Source: an uncultured Fusobacterium sp. (GTDB lineage: Bacteria > Fusobacteriota > Fusobacteriia > Fusobacteriales > Fusobacteriaceae). Taken from it: 16,138 nt of DNA. The stretch is from positions 1-16,138 of the forward strand of contig UQOH01000045.1 of NCBI GenBank assembly GCA_900542625.1, in the 5' to 3' direction. The position numbers were made by a program, and so were the translations under genes. The notes beneath the pieces were generated by a model. It searched no databases, was not told the DNA's origin, and saw only the letters and a list, made by a program, of their open reading frames with translations. Positions 6,879 to 13,739 of this stretch are shown here, piece after piece (the first letter of the stretch is position 1; every line of letters starts with the position of its first letter).

Positions 6879-7154
6879 ATGACAAAAAAAGAATTTGTAG
6901 AAGACATCGCAACAAGAGGAGAGTACACAAAGAAAGAAGCTGAAAAAATAGTTAACTTATTCTTAGAAACTGTTGAAGACAATCTTGAAAAAGGAAACTC
7001 TGTAGGATTTGTAGGTTGGGGAAAATGGGAAGTTGTAGAAAGAGCTCCTAGAGAGGTTAGAAACCCTCAAACTGGTAAAAAAATGAAAGTAAAAGCTAAA
7101 AAAGTTGTTAAATTCAGAGTTGGAAAAGCTCTTGAAGAAAAAATAGCAAAATAA
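6879..7154 (+). CDS. hup: HU-family DNA-binding protein
   Basis: A 91-residue nucleoid protein that binds and bends DNA as a dimer. The N-terminal helices (MTKKEFVEDIATRGEYTKKE and on to about residue 40) form the dimer core. The beta arm runs from about 52 to 78, with the signature RNPQTGKK (61-68) carrying the intercalating proline P63, and the protein ends with VKFRVGKALEEKIAK, typical of HU/IHF. Start supported by AAGGAGG 8 nt upstream of ATG. The turn before the arm reads GFVGWGKWEV, with two tryptophans where many HU proteins have GFGTFEV, an uncommon but plausible variant. It is the only plus-strand gene in the left 12.8 kb, transcribed divergently from pstS and ending in a terminator shared with mnmG. 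Confidence 0.95.
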   Translation: MTKKEFVEDIATRGEYTKKEAEKIVNLFLETVEDNLEKGNSVGFVGWGKWEVVERAPREVRNPQTGKKMKVKAKKVVKFRVGKALEEKIAK

Positions 7155-7170
7155 AAACAATGACTTAAGC

Positions 7171-7201
7171 AAAAAAAGGAATCATGCAGATTCCTTTTTT
7201 T
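7171..7201. terminator. Bidirectional intrinsic terminator between hup and mnmG
   Basis: AAAAAAAGGAATC (7171-7183) and GATTCCTTTTTTT (7189-7201) form a 13-bp stem around the loop ATGCA. The T run serves hup on the plus strand and the A run serves mnmG on the minus strand; the mnmG stop codon (7200-7202) overlaps the hairpin. Confidence 0.9.
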
Positions 7202-9068
7202 ATTTTTCAGTTTCTCTTATAGTTGCTAAAAGAAGAGCTATGTCGTTTCCTGTTACTCCGCTTATTCTGCTTGCCTCTCCAATTGAAAGAGGTTTCACAT
7301 CACAAAGCCCTGCTTTTGCAATATTTGAAATCCCTTTTACAGATGTAAAATCAAAATCTTTTGGTATCATTATTCCCTCAAGCTTTTTAAATTTTTCTAT
7401 CTGTTCATTTTCTCTTTTTATAAAAATATCATATTTTGTAATAGTTTCTATCTGGCTTGTTACAAACTTAGGATAATTTGAAATATCTATTCCAAGCTCT
7501 TTTGCAAGATTTTCATAAGATATCTCTTTAAATTTAAGCACTTCATTTGCTGTTGTTCCCTTAGTCAGTCTCTGCTCGCAGCCATACTTTTCCAAAATTT
7601 CATTAGCCTGTTTCATAGGAACTTTAAATTCCTTTAAAACTGCTGTTTCTTTTTCAACATTTCTCTTTGCCTCTTTCAGCATTTCTATTCTCTCAGGAGA
7701 TATAATTCCTATCTCCTCAGCCTTGTCTAAAAGCCTCATAAAGCCGTTGTCAAATCTAAGGGTTAATCTATATTCAGAGCGTGACGGAAGAGCTCTGTAA
7801 GGCTCTGGTGTTCTCTTGTGAATAATGTCATCAATCATCACTCCTATATACCCTTCACTTCTGTCTATAATTACAGGTTCTTTTCCAAGAGTTTTTCTCG
7901 CTGCGTTTACTCCTGCTATAAATCCCTGAGAGGCTGCCTCTTCATATCCTGATGTTCCGTTTATCTGTCCTCCCATAAAAAGTCCTTCAACTATCTTGCT
8001 TTCAAGGCTTGGATAAAGCTGATAAGCTGGAGCATAATCATATTCCACAGCATAACCGTATCTCACTATTTTAGCATTTTCAAGACCTGCTATTGTTTTC
8101 AGCATAGCATCCTGTACAAAAGGAGGCATAGCTGTTGTAAGACCATTTATATACAGCTCATTTGATTGTCTTGATTCAAGTTCCAGGAATATCTGATGAT
8201 TTGTTTTGTCTGGGAAATTAAGAACCTTTCTGTCTAAAGACGGGCAGTGTCTTGGTCCGTGAGTTTCTATAATTCCTGATACTATAGGTGAATATTTTAA
8301 AAGCTCTTTCACCACTTTTATAGTTTCCTCTGTTGTATGAGTAAGCCATGTTGGAACAATGCTGTTTTCATCTTTCTCTGTAAAAATAGAAAAATATCTT
8401 GGGTGTTTCTCCCCTTTAAGCTCTTCTGTTTTAGAAAAATCAACTGTTCTCATATCAACTCTTGGAGGTGTTGCTGTCTGATATCTCTCTATATGAATTC
8501 CATGTTCTCTCAAACTGTCAGAAAGTTTTTCTGCTGAATTTTCTCCCTGTCTTCCTGCAACATATTTTACATCTCCGATTACAATTCTTCCTTTAAGGAA
8601 TGTCCCTGTTGTAAGAACTACTGCTTCTGCTTTTATCTCTATTCCAAGTGCTGTTTTTACACCTGTTATCTTATTCTTATCATCAGTAATAATTTCTTCC
8701 ACACAGTCCTGAAGTATATCAAGATTTTCTGTTCTTTCCAGAAGTTCTTTCATCTTAGTTCTGTAAAGATATTTATCTGCCTGTCCTCTTGTTATTCTTG
8801 CAGCAGGACCTTTGCTTGTGTTCAAATCTTTAAGCTGAAGATTGTATTTATCTGTATGAGCTCCCATTTCTCCGCCTAAGATATCCATTTCAGCAACAAG
8901 ATTGCTTTTTCCCGGACCTCCTATAGATGGATTGCACGACATCATAGCTATTGAATCTAAAGACATTGTTATTAAAAGAGTTTTTCTTCCTATTCTTGCT
9001 GATGTAAGAGAGGCTTCAACTCCTCCATGCCCTCCTCCTACTACAACTACATCATATATATAATTCAT
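7200..9068 (-). CDS. mnmG: tRNA uridine-5-carboxymethylaminomethyl modification enzyme MnmG (GidA)
   Basis: FAD-dependent enzyme that, with MnmE, installs the aminomethyl or carboxymethylaminomethyl group on U34 of tRNAs reading NNA/NNG codons, acting in the cytoplasm. The 622-residue length is typical. The FAD Rossmann motif is VVGGGHGGVEAS (9-20), followed by the catalytic-Cys segment SCNPSIGGPGKSN (44-56). The GidA signature GPRHCPSLDRK and a second family segment near GGQINGTSGYEEAASQG are present, and the C-terminal helical domain ends in ASRISGVTGNDIALLLATIRE. An AAGGAG sequence sits 6 nt before ATG 9068. Its partner mnmE is the next gene upstream, but a terminator lies between them, so mnmG probably has its own promoter in 9069-9140, which I could not pinpoint. 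Confidence 0.98.
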   Translation of the reverse strand: MNYIYDVVVVGGGHGGVEASLTSARIGRKTLLITMSLDSIAMMSCNPSIGGPGKSNLVAEMDILGGEMGAHTDKYNLQLKDLNTSKGPAARITRGQADKYLYRTKMKELLERTENLDILQDCVEEIITDDKNKITGVKTALGIEIKAEAVVLTTGTFLKGRIVIGDVKYVAGRQGENSAEKLSDSLREHGIHIERYQTATPPRVDMRTVDFSKTEELKGEKHPRYFSIFTEKDENSIVPTWLTHTTEETIKVVKELLKYSPIVSGIIETHGPRHCPSLDRKVLNFPDKTNHQIFLELESRQSNELYINGLTTAMPPFVQDAMLKTIAGLENAKIVRYGYAVEYDYAPAYQLYPSLESKIVEGLFMGGQINGTSGYEEAASQGFIAGVNAARKTLGKEPVIIDRSEGYIGVMIDDIIHKRTPEPYRALPSRSEYRLTLRFDNGFMRLLDKAEEIGIISPERIEMLKEAKRNVEKETAVLKEFKVPMKQANEILEKYGCEQRLTKGTTANEVLKFKEISYENLAKELGIDISNYPKFVTSQIETITKYDIFIKRENEQIEKFKKLEGIMIPKDFDFTSVKGISNIAKAGLCDVKPLSIGEASRISGVTGNDIALLLATIRETEK

Positions 9069-9143
9069 TTTTTCTCCTTAACTTTCAATCAATAAAAAAT
9101 TAAATTTATTTTTTTATTAATATCCATATACATATATTTCTCT

Positions 9144-9191
9144 AAAAAAAAACAGAAACTGACTCAATTTTTTAATTATGAGTCAGCTTCT
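9144..9191 (-). terminator. Intrinsic terminator downstream of mnmE
   Basis: On the minus strand AGAAGCTGACTCA pairs with TGAGTCAGTTTCT (13 positions with one G-T pair, plus-strand arms 9154-9166 and 9179-9191), followed by nine T (plus-strand A run at 9144-9152). It lies 9 bp past the mnmE stop and would limit read-through into mnmG. Confidence 0.85.
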
Positions 9192-9199
9192 TTATAAAG

Positions 9200-10570
9200 T
9201 TATTTTCCTACACAGAAATTGCTGAAAATATGATCCAGCAGATCTTCATTTGATATCTCTCCTGTTACTTCTGAAAGAGAATCTAAAGCTTCATTTAAGT
9301 CAACAGCTATAAGATCCATAGGATATCCCATATCTATTGTTTCAAGTATGTTTTCAACTGCCTGTTTTGTTTTTTCCAAAGCAGACTTATGTCTGACATT
9401 TGTAATAACTAATTTTTCAGAACTGTCTTCTACCTGTCCTGATACAACATACTCATAAATTTCATCTTCCAAATCTTCTATACCTATTTTTTCAAGAGCA
9501 GATATCTCTATCCATTTCTTTACTTTATTAAAATCTTCTATATTGATTTTTCTCTCTATATCGATTTTATTCAGAATTCCTATAACTTTATCACTTTCTA
9601 TTCTATTGTAAATCTCTATATCTTCTGGTTCTAACTCTCTTGAGGCGTCTAAAACAAAAAGCACCAAGTCTGCATTTTTAATCAGTGATTTTGATTTTTC
9701 CACTCCTATATTTTCAACTTCGTCTTCAGTTTCTCTGATTCCTGCTGTATCAATCATAACAAGAGGGATTCCTTTAATATTTACTATCTCTTCAATAGTA
9801 TCTCTGGTTGTTCCTGCAATTCTTGTTACAATAGCTCTTTCCTCTCTAAGAACTGAATTTAAAAGACTGGATTTTCCAACATTAGGCTTTCCAACTATTG
9901 CTGTTTTTACTCCCTCTTTTATCATCTTACCTTTATCATAAGATGCTATAAGTCTTGAAGTTGTTTTTATAACAGTTTCAAGATTATCTCTCAAATTAAC
10001 TGGAAGAGGTTCATCAATCCCTTCTTCCGGATAATCAAGTACAACATTTACATGGGCTGCAACATCAAGAAGAAGTTTCTTCAATACTCCTATCTGCTCT
10101 TTCAGATCTCCTCTAAGCTGGTTAAGAGATAAAGAAATACTTTTTTCTGTTTTTCCATGTATTATATCCATTACTGACTCTGCCTGAGTCAAATCAAGTC
10201 TTCCGTTTAAAAAGGCTCTTCTTGTAAACTCACCTGGTTCTGCAAGTTTTGCTCCTTTTTTTAATACAAGTTCCAATACTTTTTCTGTAATAATATATCC
10301 ACCATGACAATTAATCTCAACTATGTCTTCTCTTGTATAAGTATATGGTCCTTTCATCACAGAAACCAAAACTTCATCTACAAGTTTTTCTCCATCAAAA
10401 ATATGACCATACGTAATTGTATAGCTTTTAATATCAGACACATTTCTTCTAGATTTTGGTTTAAATATTTCACATAGTATAGAAAGAGACTCCTTACCGG
10501 AAATTCTTACTATACCTATTCCTCCCTCTCCTCTAGGAGTTGATATGGCGGCGATTGTATCAAACATCAT
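9200..10570 (-). CDS. mnmE: tRNA modification GTPase MnmE (TrmE/ThdF)
   Basis: GTPase partner of MnmG in U34 modification. Domains: the N-terminal formyl-tetrahydrofolate-binding domain (about 1-120, with DTIAAISTPRGEGGIGIVRISG at the start split by the family pattern), a helical domain, the inserted G domain with G1 GKPNVGKS (227-234), G2-region TTRDTIEE, G3 DTAG (274-277) and G4 NKID (334-337), and the C-terminal helical end CVGK (453-456). That terminal C-x-GK is the invariant MnmE cysteine motif. Length 456 is normal. Two adjacent ATGs (10570, 10567) are possible starts; GAGGTGAT lies just upstream. It follows jag by 19 bp and is probably the last gene of the rnpA-yidD-yidC-jag-mnmE transcript. 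Confidence 0.98.
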   Translation of the reverse strand: MMFDTIAAISTPRGEGGIGIVRISGKESLSILCEIFKPKSRRNVSDIKSYTITYGHIFDGEKLVDEVLVSVMKGPYTYTREDIVEINCHGGYIITEKVLELVLKKGAKLAEPGEFTRRAFLNGRLDLTQAESVMDIIHGKTEKSISLSLNQLRGDLKEQIGVLKKLLLDVAAHVNVVLDYPEEGIDEPLPVNLRDNLETVIKTTSRLIASYDKGKMIKEGVKTAIVGKPNVGKSSLLNSVLREERAIVTRIAGTTRDTIEEIVNIKGIPLVMIDTAGIRETEDEVENIGVEKSKSLIKNADLVLFVLDASRELEPEDIEIYNRIESDKVIGILNKIDIERKINIEDFNKVKKWIEISALEKIGIEDLEDEIYEYVVSGQVEDSSEKLVITNVRHKSALEKTKQAVENILETIDMGYPMDLIAVDLNEALDSLSEVTGEISNEDLLDHIFSNFCVGK

Positions 10571-10589
10571 ACATCACCTCTCTTTAAGT

Positions 10590-11414
10590 TTATTTTTTTC
10601 TTTTGATTACTATATATCTTTTTGGATCTCTTCCTTCACTGAAAGTATCCAGTTCAGGATATTGATTAACTATTTCATGAATTATTTTTCTTTCTCTTGG
10701 AGGCATTGGGTTAAGTCTTACAACTCTTTTTGTTTTAATAGCTTTCATTGCCATTTTATTAGCAAGTTCAACTAATGTATCTGTTCTTTTCTCTTTAAAT
10801 CCTTCAACATCAATATCCACTCTTGCATCTTTTATAAGAGAATTTAAAAGATATTCAAAACTGTTTAAAGTTTTTCCTTTTTTCCCTATGATTATTCCTT
10901 TATCCTCTCCAGAAAGATTTATTACATAATTCTTTCCATCCATTTTTAAGAACTCTACATCTAAGTTAAGTCCCATATTTTCTATTAATTCTTTTGTTTT
11001 CTCTATAATATCTGCAACTTTTTCCATATCTGCAGGTATATCTCTCTTTTCTTTTACAATTTCTTTTTTAGGAGCTCTTGCTTCCTGTTTCTGAGTTTTC
11101 TCCACAGCTTTTTCTTTTTCTTTTGCTGGTTTTTCCTGTTTTTTAATTTCTTTTTCAGCTCTTTCAGCTCTTTCTTTTCTTAAGTCTCTTGCAATATTTT
11201 TCGGTTTTACAGTTTTTTCTTCCTCTTTCTGCTTTTCTTCTGTATATTCAACTTCATATACACCCTCTTTTGCAAAAAATCCGAAGAAAGACTTACCTTT
11301 TACTTTTTCAATTACTTTTAAAATCTGGTCTTCTTCTACACCTAAAACTCTCATAGCTCTTTTTTTAGCTTCATCACCAGACATAGCTTTTACTTCTATG
11401 ATATCTGTTGTCAT
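10590..11414 (-). CDS. jag: Jag / KhpB (EloR) RNA-binding protein
   Basis: A 274-residue cytoplasmic RNA-binding protein of the Jag/KhpB family, linked in other bacteria to cell elongation and encoded with yidC. Three parts can be seen: Jag-N (1-56, with GKSFFGFFAKEGVYEVEY), a long Lys/Glu-rich low-complexity linker (about 57-125), a KH domain with the GxxG loop GKKG (177-180), and a C-terminal R3H domain with R242 and H246 in RERKIIH. The Shine-Dalgarno AGAGGAG lies inside the last codons of yidC, and the two genes are 6 bp apart. The linker is longer and more charged than in many homologues and could be disordered or coiled. Confidence 0.95.
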   Translation of the reverse strand: MTTDIIEVKAMSGDEAKKRAMRVLGVEEDQILKVIEKVKGKSFFGFFAKEGVYEVEYTEEKQKEEEKTVKPKNIARDLRKERAERAEKEIKKQEKPAKEKEKAVEKTQKQEARAPKKEIVKEKRDIPADMEKVADIIEKTKELIENMGLNLDVEFLKMDGKNYVINLSGEDKGIIIGKKGKTLNSFEYLLNSLIKDARVDIDVEGFKEKRTDTLVELANKMAMKAIKTKRVVRLNPMPPRERKIIHEIVNQYPELDTFSEGRDPKRYIVIKRKK

Positions 11415-11420
11415 TAAAAT

Positions 11421-12026
11421 CTACTCTCCTCTGTTCATTACAAAATATTGTTGGATTACTCCAGCCAAACTTGAAGTCAGCCAATATAATTGTAATCCTC
11501 CAGGCATTTTATAAGAAATAAATATCATCATAATAGGGAACATATACATCATGTTTTTCATCTGCGGATTGTTGCTTGTACCCATTAATTTCTGCTGTAC
11601 AAATGAAACAGCTCCGTTTAGTATAGGCAATACAAAAAATGGATCAGGAGTAACTAATGAGAACCATAAAAATGCCTCATCAGGAACAACTCCTTCTTTT
11701 CTTAATACTCCAAATAAAGCCCATAAAATAGGAAGCTGAACAATAAGCGGTAAACATCCTCCAGCAGGGTTTACATTGTGCTCTTTATATAATTCCATTG
11801 TTTTCTGATTTAATAACTGTTTGTCATTTCCATATTTATCTTTTAAGGCATCTATTTTAGGCTGAAGATTTTTCATTTCCTTCATAGATCTGTCTTGTTT
11901 TAAAGTTAATGGAAGTAAAACTATTTTAATTAAAATAGTAAGTATAATAATTGATAATCCAAAACTTCCTGTCATTCCATAAATAGCCACTAATATTTTC
12001 TCAAATATACTGTATAAAAAACTCAT
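11421..12026 (-). CDS. yidC: Membrane protein insertase YidC (short form)
   Basis: A 201-residue YidC/Oxa1 insertase with only the conserved core. About five transmembrane segments can be seen, the first ending in LSIIILTILIKIVLLPLTLK; the Lys at residue 34 is at the place of the groove Arg of most homologues. A cytoplasmic helical hairpin follows (MKEMKNLQPKIDALKDKYGN), then the NPAGGCLPLIVQLPILWALF and FPIMMIFISYKMPGGLQLYW segments typical of the family. The large periplasmic domain of proteobacterial YidC (over 500 residues) is absent. No lipobox is seen, unlike many Gram-positive forms. The ATGA overlap with the yidD stop (4 bp) shows tight coupling. It should insert proteins into the inner membrane alone or with Sec. 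Confidence 0.97.
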   Translation of the reverse strand: MSFLYSIFEKILVAIYGMTGSFGLSIIILTILIKIVLLPLTLKQDRSMKEMKNLQPKIDALKDKYGNDKQLLNQKTMELYKEHNVNPAGGCLPLIVQLPILWALFGVLRKEGVVPDEAFLWFSLVTPDPFFVLPILNGAVSFVQQKLMGTSNNPQMKNMMYMFPIMMIFISYKMPGGLQLYWLTSSLAGVIQQYFVMNRGE

Positions 12027-12337
12027 ACTCTTTTTCTCTCCTCTTGGTTATTTTTTATTTTTTTAGGCGGAACCGGATCATATCCTCCCTCATTAAAAGG
12101 ATGACATTTTATAATTCTCTTCACTCCTAAATAGACTCCCTTTATTATACCATGAATCTCAATTGCTTCATAGGTATAAGCTGAGCATGTTGGATAAAAT
12201 CTGCAATTCTTCCCTAAAAAAGGGGATATACAAACCTGATAAAATTTTATAAAAAGTAAAACAATTTTTTTCAAAATAAATTCAATACAGCTAACCGGCA
12301 ATAAGACCAGCTTTTTTAAGAATCTTTTTAATATCAT
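12023..12337 (-). CDS. yidD: Membrane protein insertion efficiency factor YidD
   Basis: A 104-residue protein with the YidD core KFYQVCISPFLGKNCRFYPT followed by CSAYTYEAIEIHG and ending in HPFNEGGYDPVP. It helps YidC-dependent insertion at the inner membrane; an amphipathic N-terminal region attaches it to the membrane. The N-terminus is about 20 residues longer than in most homologues. The start at ATG 12337 is supported by AGGAG about 8 nt upstream, inside rnpA, so the two genes overlap by 47 bp in different frames. A TTG nearer the core has no ribosome binding site. The C-terminal tail is basic and joins yidC through a 4-bp overlap. Confidence 0.95.
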   Translation of the reverse strand: MILKRFLKKLVLLPVSCIEFILKKIVLLFIKFYQVCISPFLGKNCRFYPTCSAYTYEAIEIHGIIKGVYLGVKRIIKCHPFNEGGYDPVPPKKIKNNQEERKRV

Positions 12338-12632
12338 TTTCCATCTCCTGATATTTTAATTCTTTAAATTTTTCTCCTGCATTTTTCTTACCTACAAAAA
12401 TAAGATCATATCCTGTTTTAAGATTTTCTTCATTACATCTGTAACACTCTCTGAATAATCTTTTTATTCTATTTCTACAAACGGCATTTCCTATTTTTTT
12501 GCTTGCTACAAATCCACATCTGTTATATTCTAAATTATTTTTCATAAAAAAAATAAGAGCATAGTAACCATAAGATTTTTTTCCAAAATTATATACTTTT
12601 TGAAATTCGTTATTTTTGACTAGTTTTTCCAT
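12291..12632 (-). CDS. rnpA: Ribonuclease P protein component
   Basis: A 113-residue basic protein that binds the catalytic RNase P RNA and helps remove 5' leaders from pre-tRNAs. The family motif is RNRIKRLFRECYR (53-65), preceded by the aromatic central-cleft strands ending in GFVASKKIGNAV. Length is typical. An AGAGGAAG sequence lies about 5 nt before ATG 12632. Only 63 bp separate it from rpmH, and that gap is largely filled by a terminator, so expression likely depends on partial read-through. Its 3' end overlaps yidD by 47 bp. Confidence 0.97.
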   Translation of the reverse strand: MEKLVKNNEFQKVYNFGKKSYGYYALIFFMKNNLEYNRCGFVASKKIGNAVCRNRIKRLFRECYRCNEENLKTGYDLIFVGKKNAGEKFKELKYQEMENDIKKILKKAGLIAG

Positions 12633-12665
12633 TACACTTCCTCTTATTTTTCATGCTTATTTTTC

Positions 12666-12697
12666 AAAAAACCCGGTGAGTTATAACACCGGGTTTT
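12666..12697 (-). terminator. Terminator/attenuator between rpmH and rnpA
   Basis: On the minus strand AAAACCCGGTG pairs with CACCGGGTTTT (11 bp, plus-strand arms 12687-12697 and 12668-12678, 8-base loop), ending in six T. It is GC-rich at its core against an AT-rich background. The stop codon of rpmH (12696-12698) lies in the stem. It would give much more rpmH than rnpA message from one promoter. Confidence 0.88.
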
Positions 12698-12839
12698 ATG
12701 CTGATAATTTTTTTCTTCCTCTTGCTCTTCTTCTTTTTAATACTTGTCTTCCACCTTTAGTTTTCATTCTAGCTCTAAAACCGTGGTCTTTTTTATATTT
12801 TTTAGTATTTGGTTGGTATGTTCCTATTGCTTTTGCCAT
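12696..12839 (-). CDS. rpmH: Large ribosomal subunit protein bL34
   Basis: A 47-residue, very basic protein read from ATG 12839 to TAA 12696. It begins MAKAIGTYQPNTKKYKKDHG and continues FRARMKTKGG, then RQVLKRRRARGRKKLSA, which is the L34 signature HGFR-x-RM-x-T-x-GR-x-VL-x-RRR-x-KGR. It is part of the 50S subunit. The N-terminus differs from the common KRTFQP start: three extra residues, and IGTYQPNTKKY where most have RTxQP(N/S)xRKR. An AGGAGGTGA sequence, near-perfect Shine-Dalgarno, lies 9 nt upstream. It is the first gene of the leftward housekeeping operon and starts from a strong promoter. Confidence 0.97.
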   Translation of the reverse strand: MAKAIGTYQPNTKKYKKDHGFRARMKTKGGRQVLKRRRARGRKKLSA

Positions 12840-12881
12840 TTTATTATTCACCTCCTAAAATATTCTACATTACAGATAAAT

Positions 12882-12910
12882 ATTTTAGAAGATTATTAGG
12901 ATTTTGTCAA
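12882..12910 (-). promoter_or_regulatory. rpmH promoter (sigma-70 type)
   Basis: On the minus strand TTGACA (12910-12905), exactly 17 bp, then TAAAAT (12887-12882). This gives a leader of roughly 35 nt before rpmH. Perfect -35, good -10 and ideal spacing mark it as strong. Confidence 0.85.
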
Positions 12911-12995
12911 GCATATATTATTATATTCTAAAAAAAAATAAAAAAACAAACCAAAAATGTTTTTAGTTGTTTTTTTGTAATAGAGTAATATGTTA

Positions 12996-13016
12996 TATGT
13001 ATAGACCAAGTAATGA
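12996..13016 (-). repeat. Iteron-like repeat, inverted copy
   Basis: Read on the minus strand this is TCATTACTT, GGTC, TATACATA: 14 of the 17 fixed positions of the array consensus match, including all eight of TATACATA. It is the only copy in this orientation and the one nearest rpmH, 48 bp before the first direct copy. Confidence 0.6.
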
Positions 13017-13063
13017 GCTTTTTAGAAAAAAAGCATTGTAAAATAAGAGTTAAAAATTTTTTT

Positions 13064-13712
13064 TTATTATTGAGGCTATACATAAAAAAATCATTGAATT
13101 TAAAAGTTCTAAAATTTATAAAATATTAGAACCTATTGAAAAATATAAAGAAAAATGACCATACAAAATATTAATGTCTATATACATGTTAAGAACATTT
13201 GTTTTTCATAGAAAAAAAATAAATAAGAAACAAATATATATTGAAATTAAAAGTTTTATACAGATGCTTATTTATTATTGACAGTATACATAAATCTGGA
13301 TATGAATTTTTCATTGAAATTTAACATAAAAATTTTTTGATTAAATTTTTTCCCTTTGATTTTAAAGAAATTTGTCATCAGAATAAATATTAATGTGCAT
13401 AAGCATAAAAAAGATTTTATATTTTTCTTTAAAATAAAGGTTTTGTAAAGATGAAAAATCAAAAGACAAAAATACAAGACAGAAAATTTAGATTGAAATT
13501 AAAAGAAAAAATAAGAAAGATATAAAAATATCAATATTATTATTGAGTGTATACATATTTTCAAATAAGATTATATTTAGATATTTTTATTTATAAAATT
13601 GTGAAAAAATAAGAAAATATAAAGAATAAAAAAGATAAAGTAAAAAAAACTTGTAATAATTTATATTTCACATTATAATATATATCCAAGCTTATTATTG
13701 GGCATATACATA
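13064..13712 (+). repeat. Array of six direct iteron-like 21-bp repeats
   Basis: Consensus is TTATTATTG, then a purine and three variable bases, then TATACATA. Four copies match all 17 fixed positions: 13064-13084, 13272-13292, 13537-13557 and 13692-13712. Two are weaker: 13168-13188 (14 of 17) and 13387-13407 (13 of 17), and both begin ATATTAATG. Start-to-start distances are 104, 104, 115, 150 and 155 bp, so these are dispersed, not tandem, repeats. Spaced, same-orientation repeats directly upstream of an initiator-like gene are the usual layout of Rep-binding iterons. Binding by the adjacent protein is inferred. Confidence 0.8.
13651..13679 (+). promoter_or_regulatory. Candidate promoter of the RepA-like gene
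   Basis: TTGTAA (13651-13656), a 17-bp spacer and a perfect TATAAT (13674-13679). Transcription would begin near 13686, so the last iteron (13692-13712) falls at about +6 to +26, in the position of a repressor site. Confidence 0.65.
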
Positions 13713-13739
13713 TTAATGAAATTTTTAAGGGAGATTGTC

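Larger units (their letters stand above)
12911..13739. other. AT-rich non-coding region, candidate replication origin
   Basis: About 830 bp without a credible gene between the rpmH promoter and the divergent RepA-like gene. It holds seven iteron-like 21-bp repeats, a secondary motif ATTGAAATTAAAAG (good copies at 13240 and 13492, a variant at 13093, a weaker one at 13313) and long A/T runs suited to duplex opening. Genes on the left read leftward and genes on the right read rightward, as around a bidirectional origin. Reading both strands I saw no clear DnaA box (TTATCCACA or close variants). The role as origin is inferred from position, repeats and the neighbouring initiator-like gene. Confidence 0.5.

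Noticed and set aside
9123..9137. Another match to the iteron right half near mnmG
   Set aside because: Only the ATATACATA part matches; the left block is absent.
12938..12978. A/T-only hairpin (AAAAAAACAA ... TTGTTTTTTT) upstream of the rpmH promoter
   Set aside because: No GC core and no transcript expected to end there; low-complexity pairing is common in this background.
13268..13477. 69-codon minus-strand frame in the iteron region
   Set aside because: No ribosome binding site, composition of AT-rich noise, and it covers two iterons and non-coding repeats.
13064..13712. CRISPR array
   Set aside because: Repeats are short, spaced unevenly at 104-155 bp, have a variable centre and no cas genes are near.
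13698..13739. Longer version of the RepA-like protein starting at TTG 13698 (640 residues)
   Set aside because: The TTG lies inside an iteron and has no ribosome binding site; ATG 13740 has AAGGGAG at proper distance.
12911..13739. DnaA boxes expected for a standard oriC
   Set aside because: Reading both strands by eye gave no TTATCCACA or near variant; the TATACATA words belong to the iterons. A computed scan with one or two mismatches allowed would be decisive.
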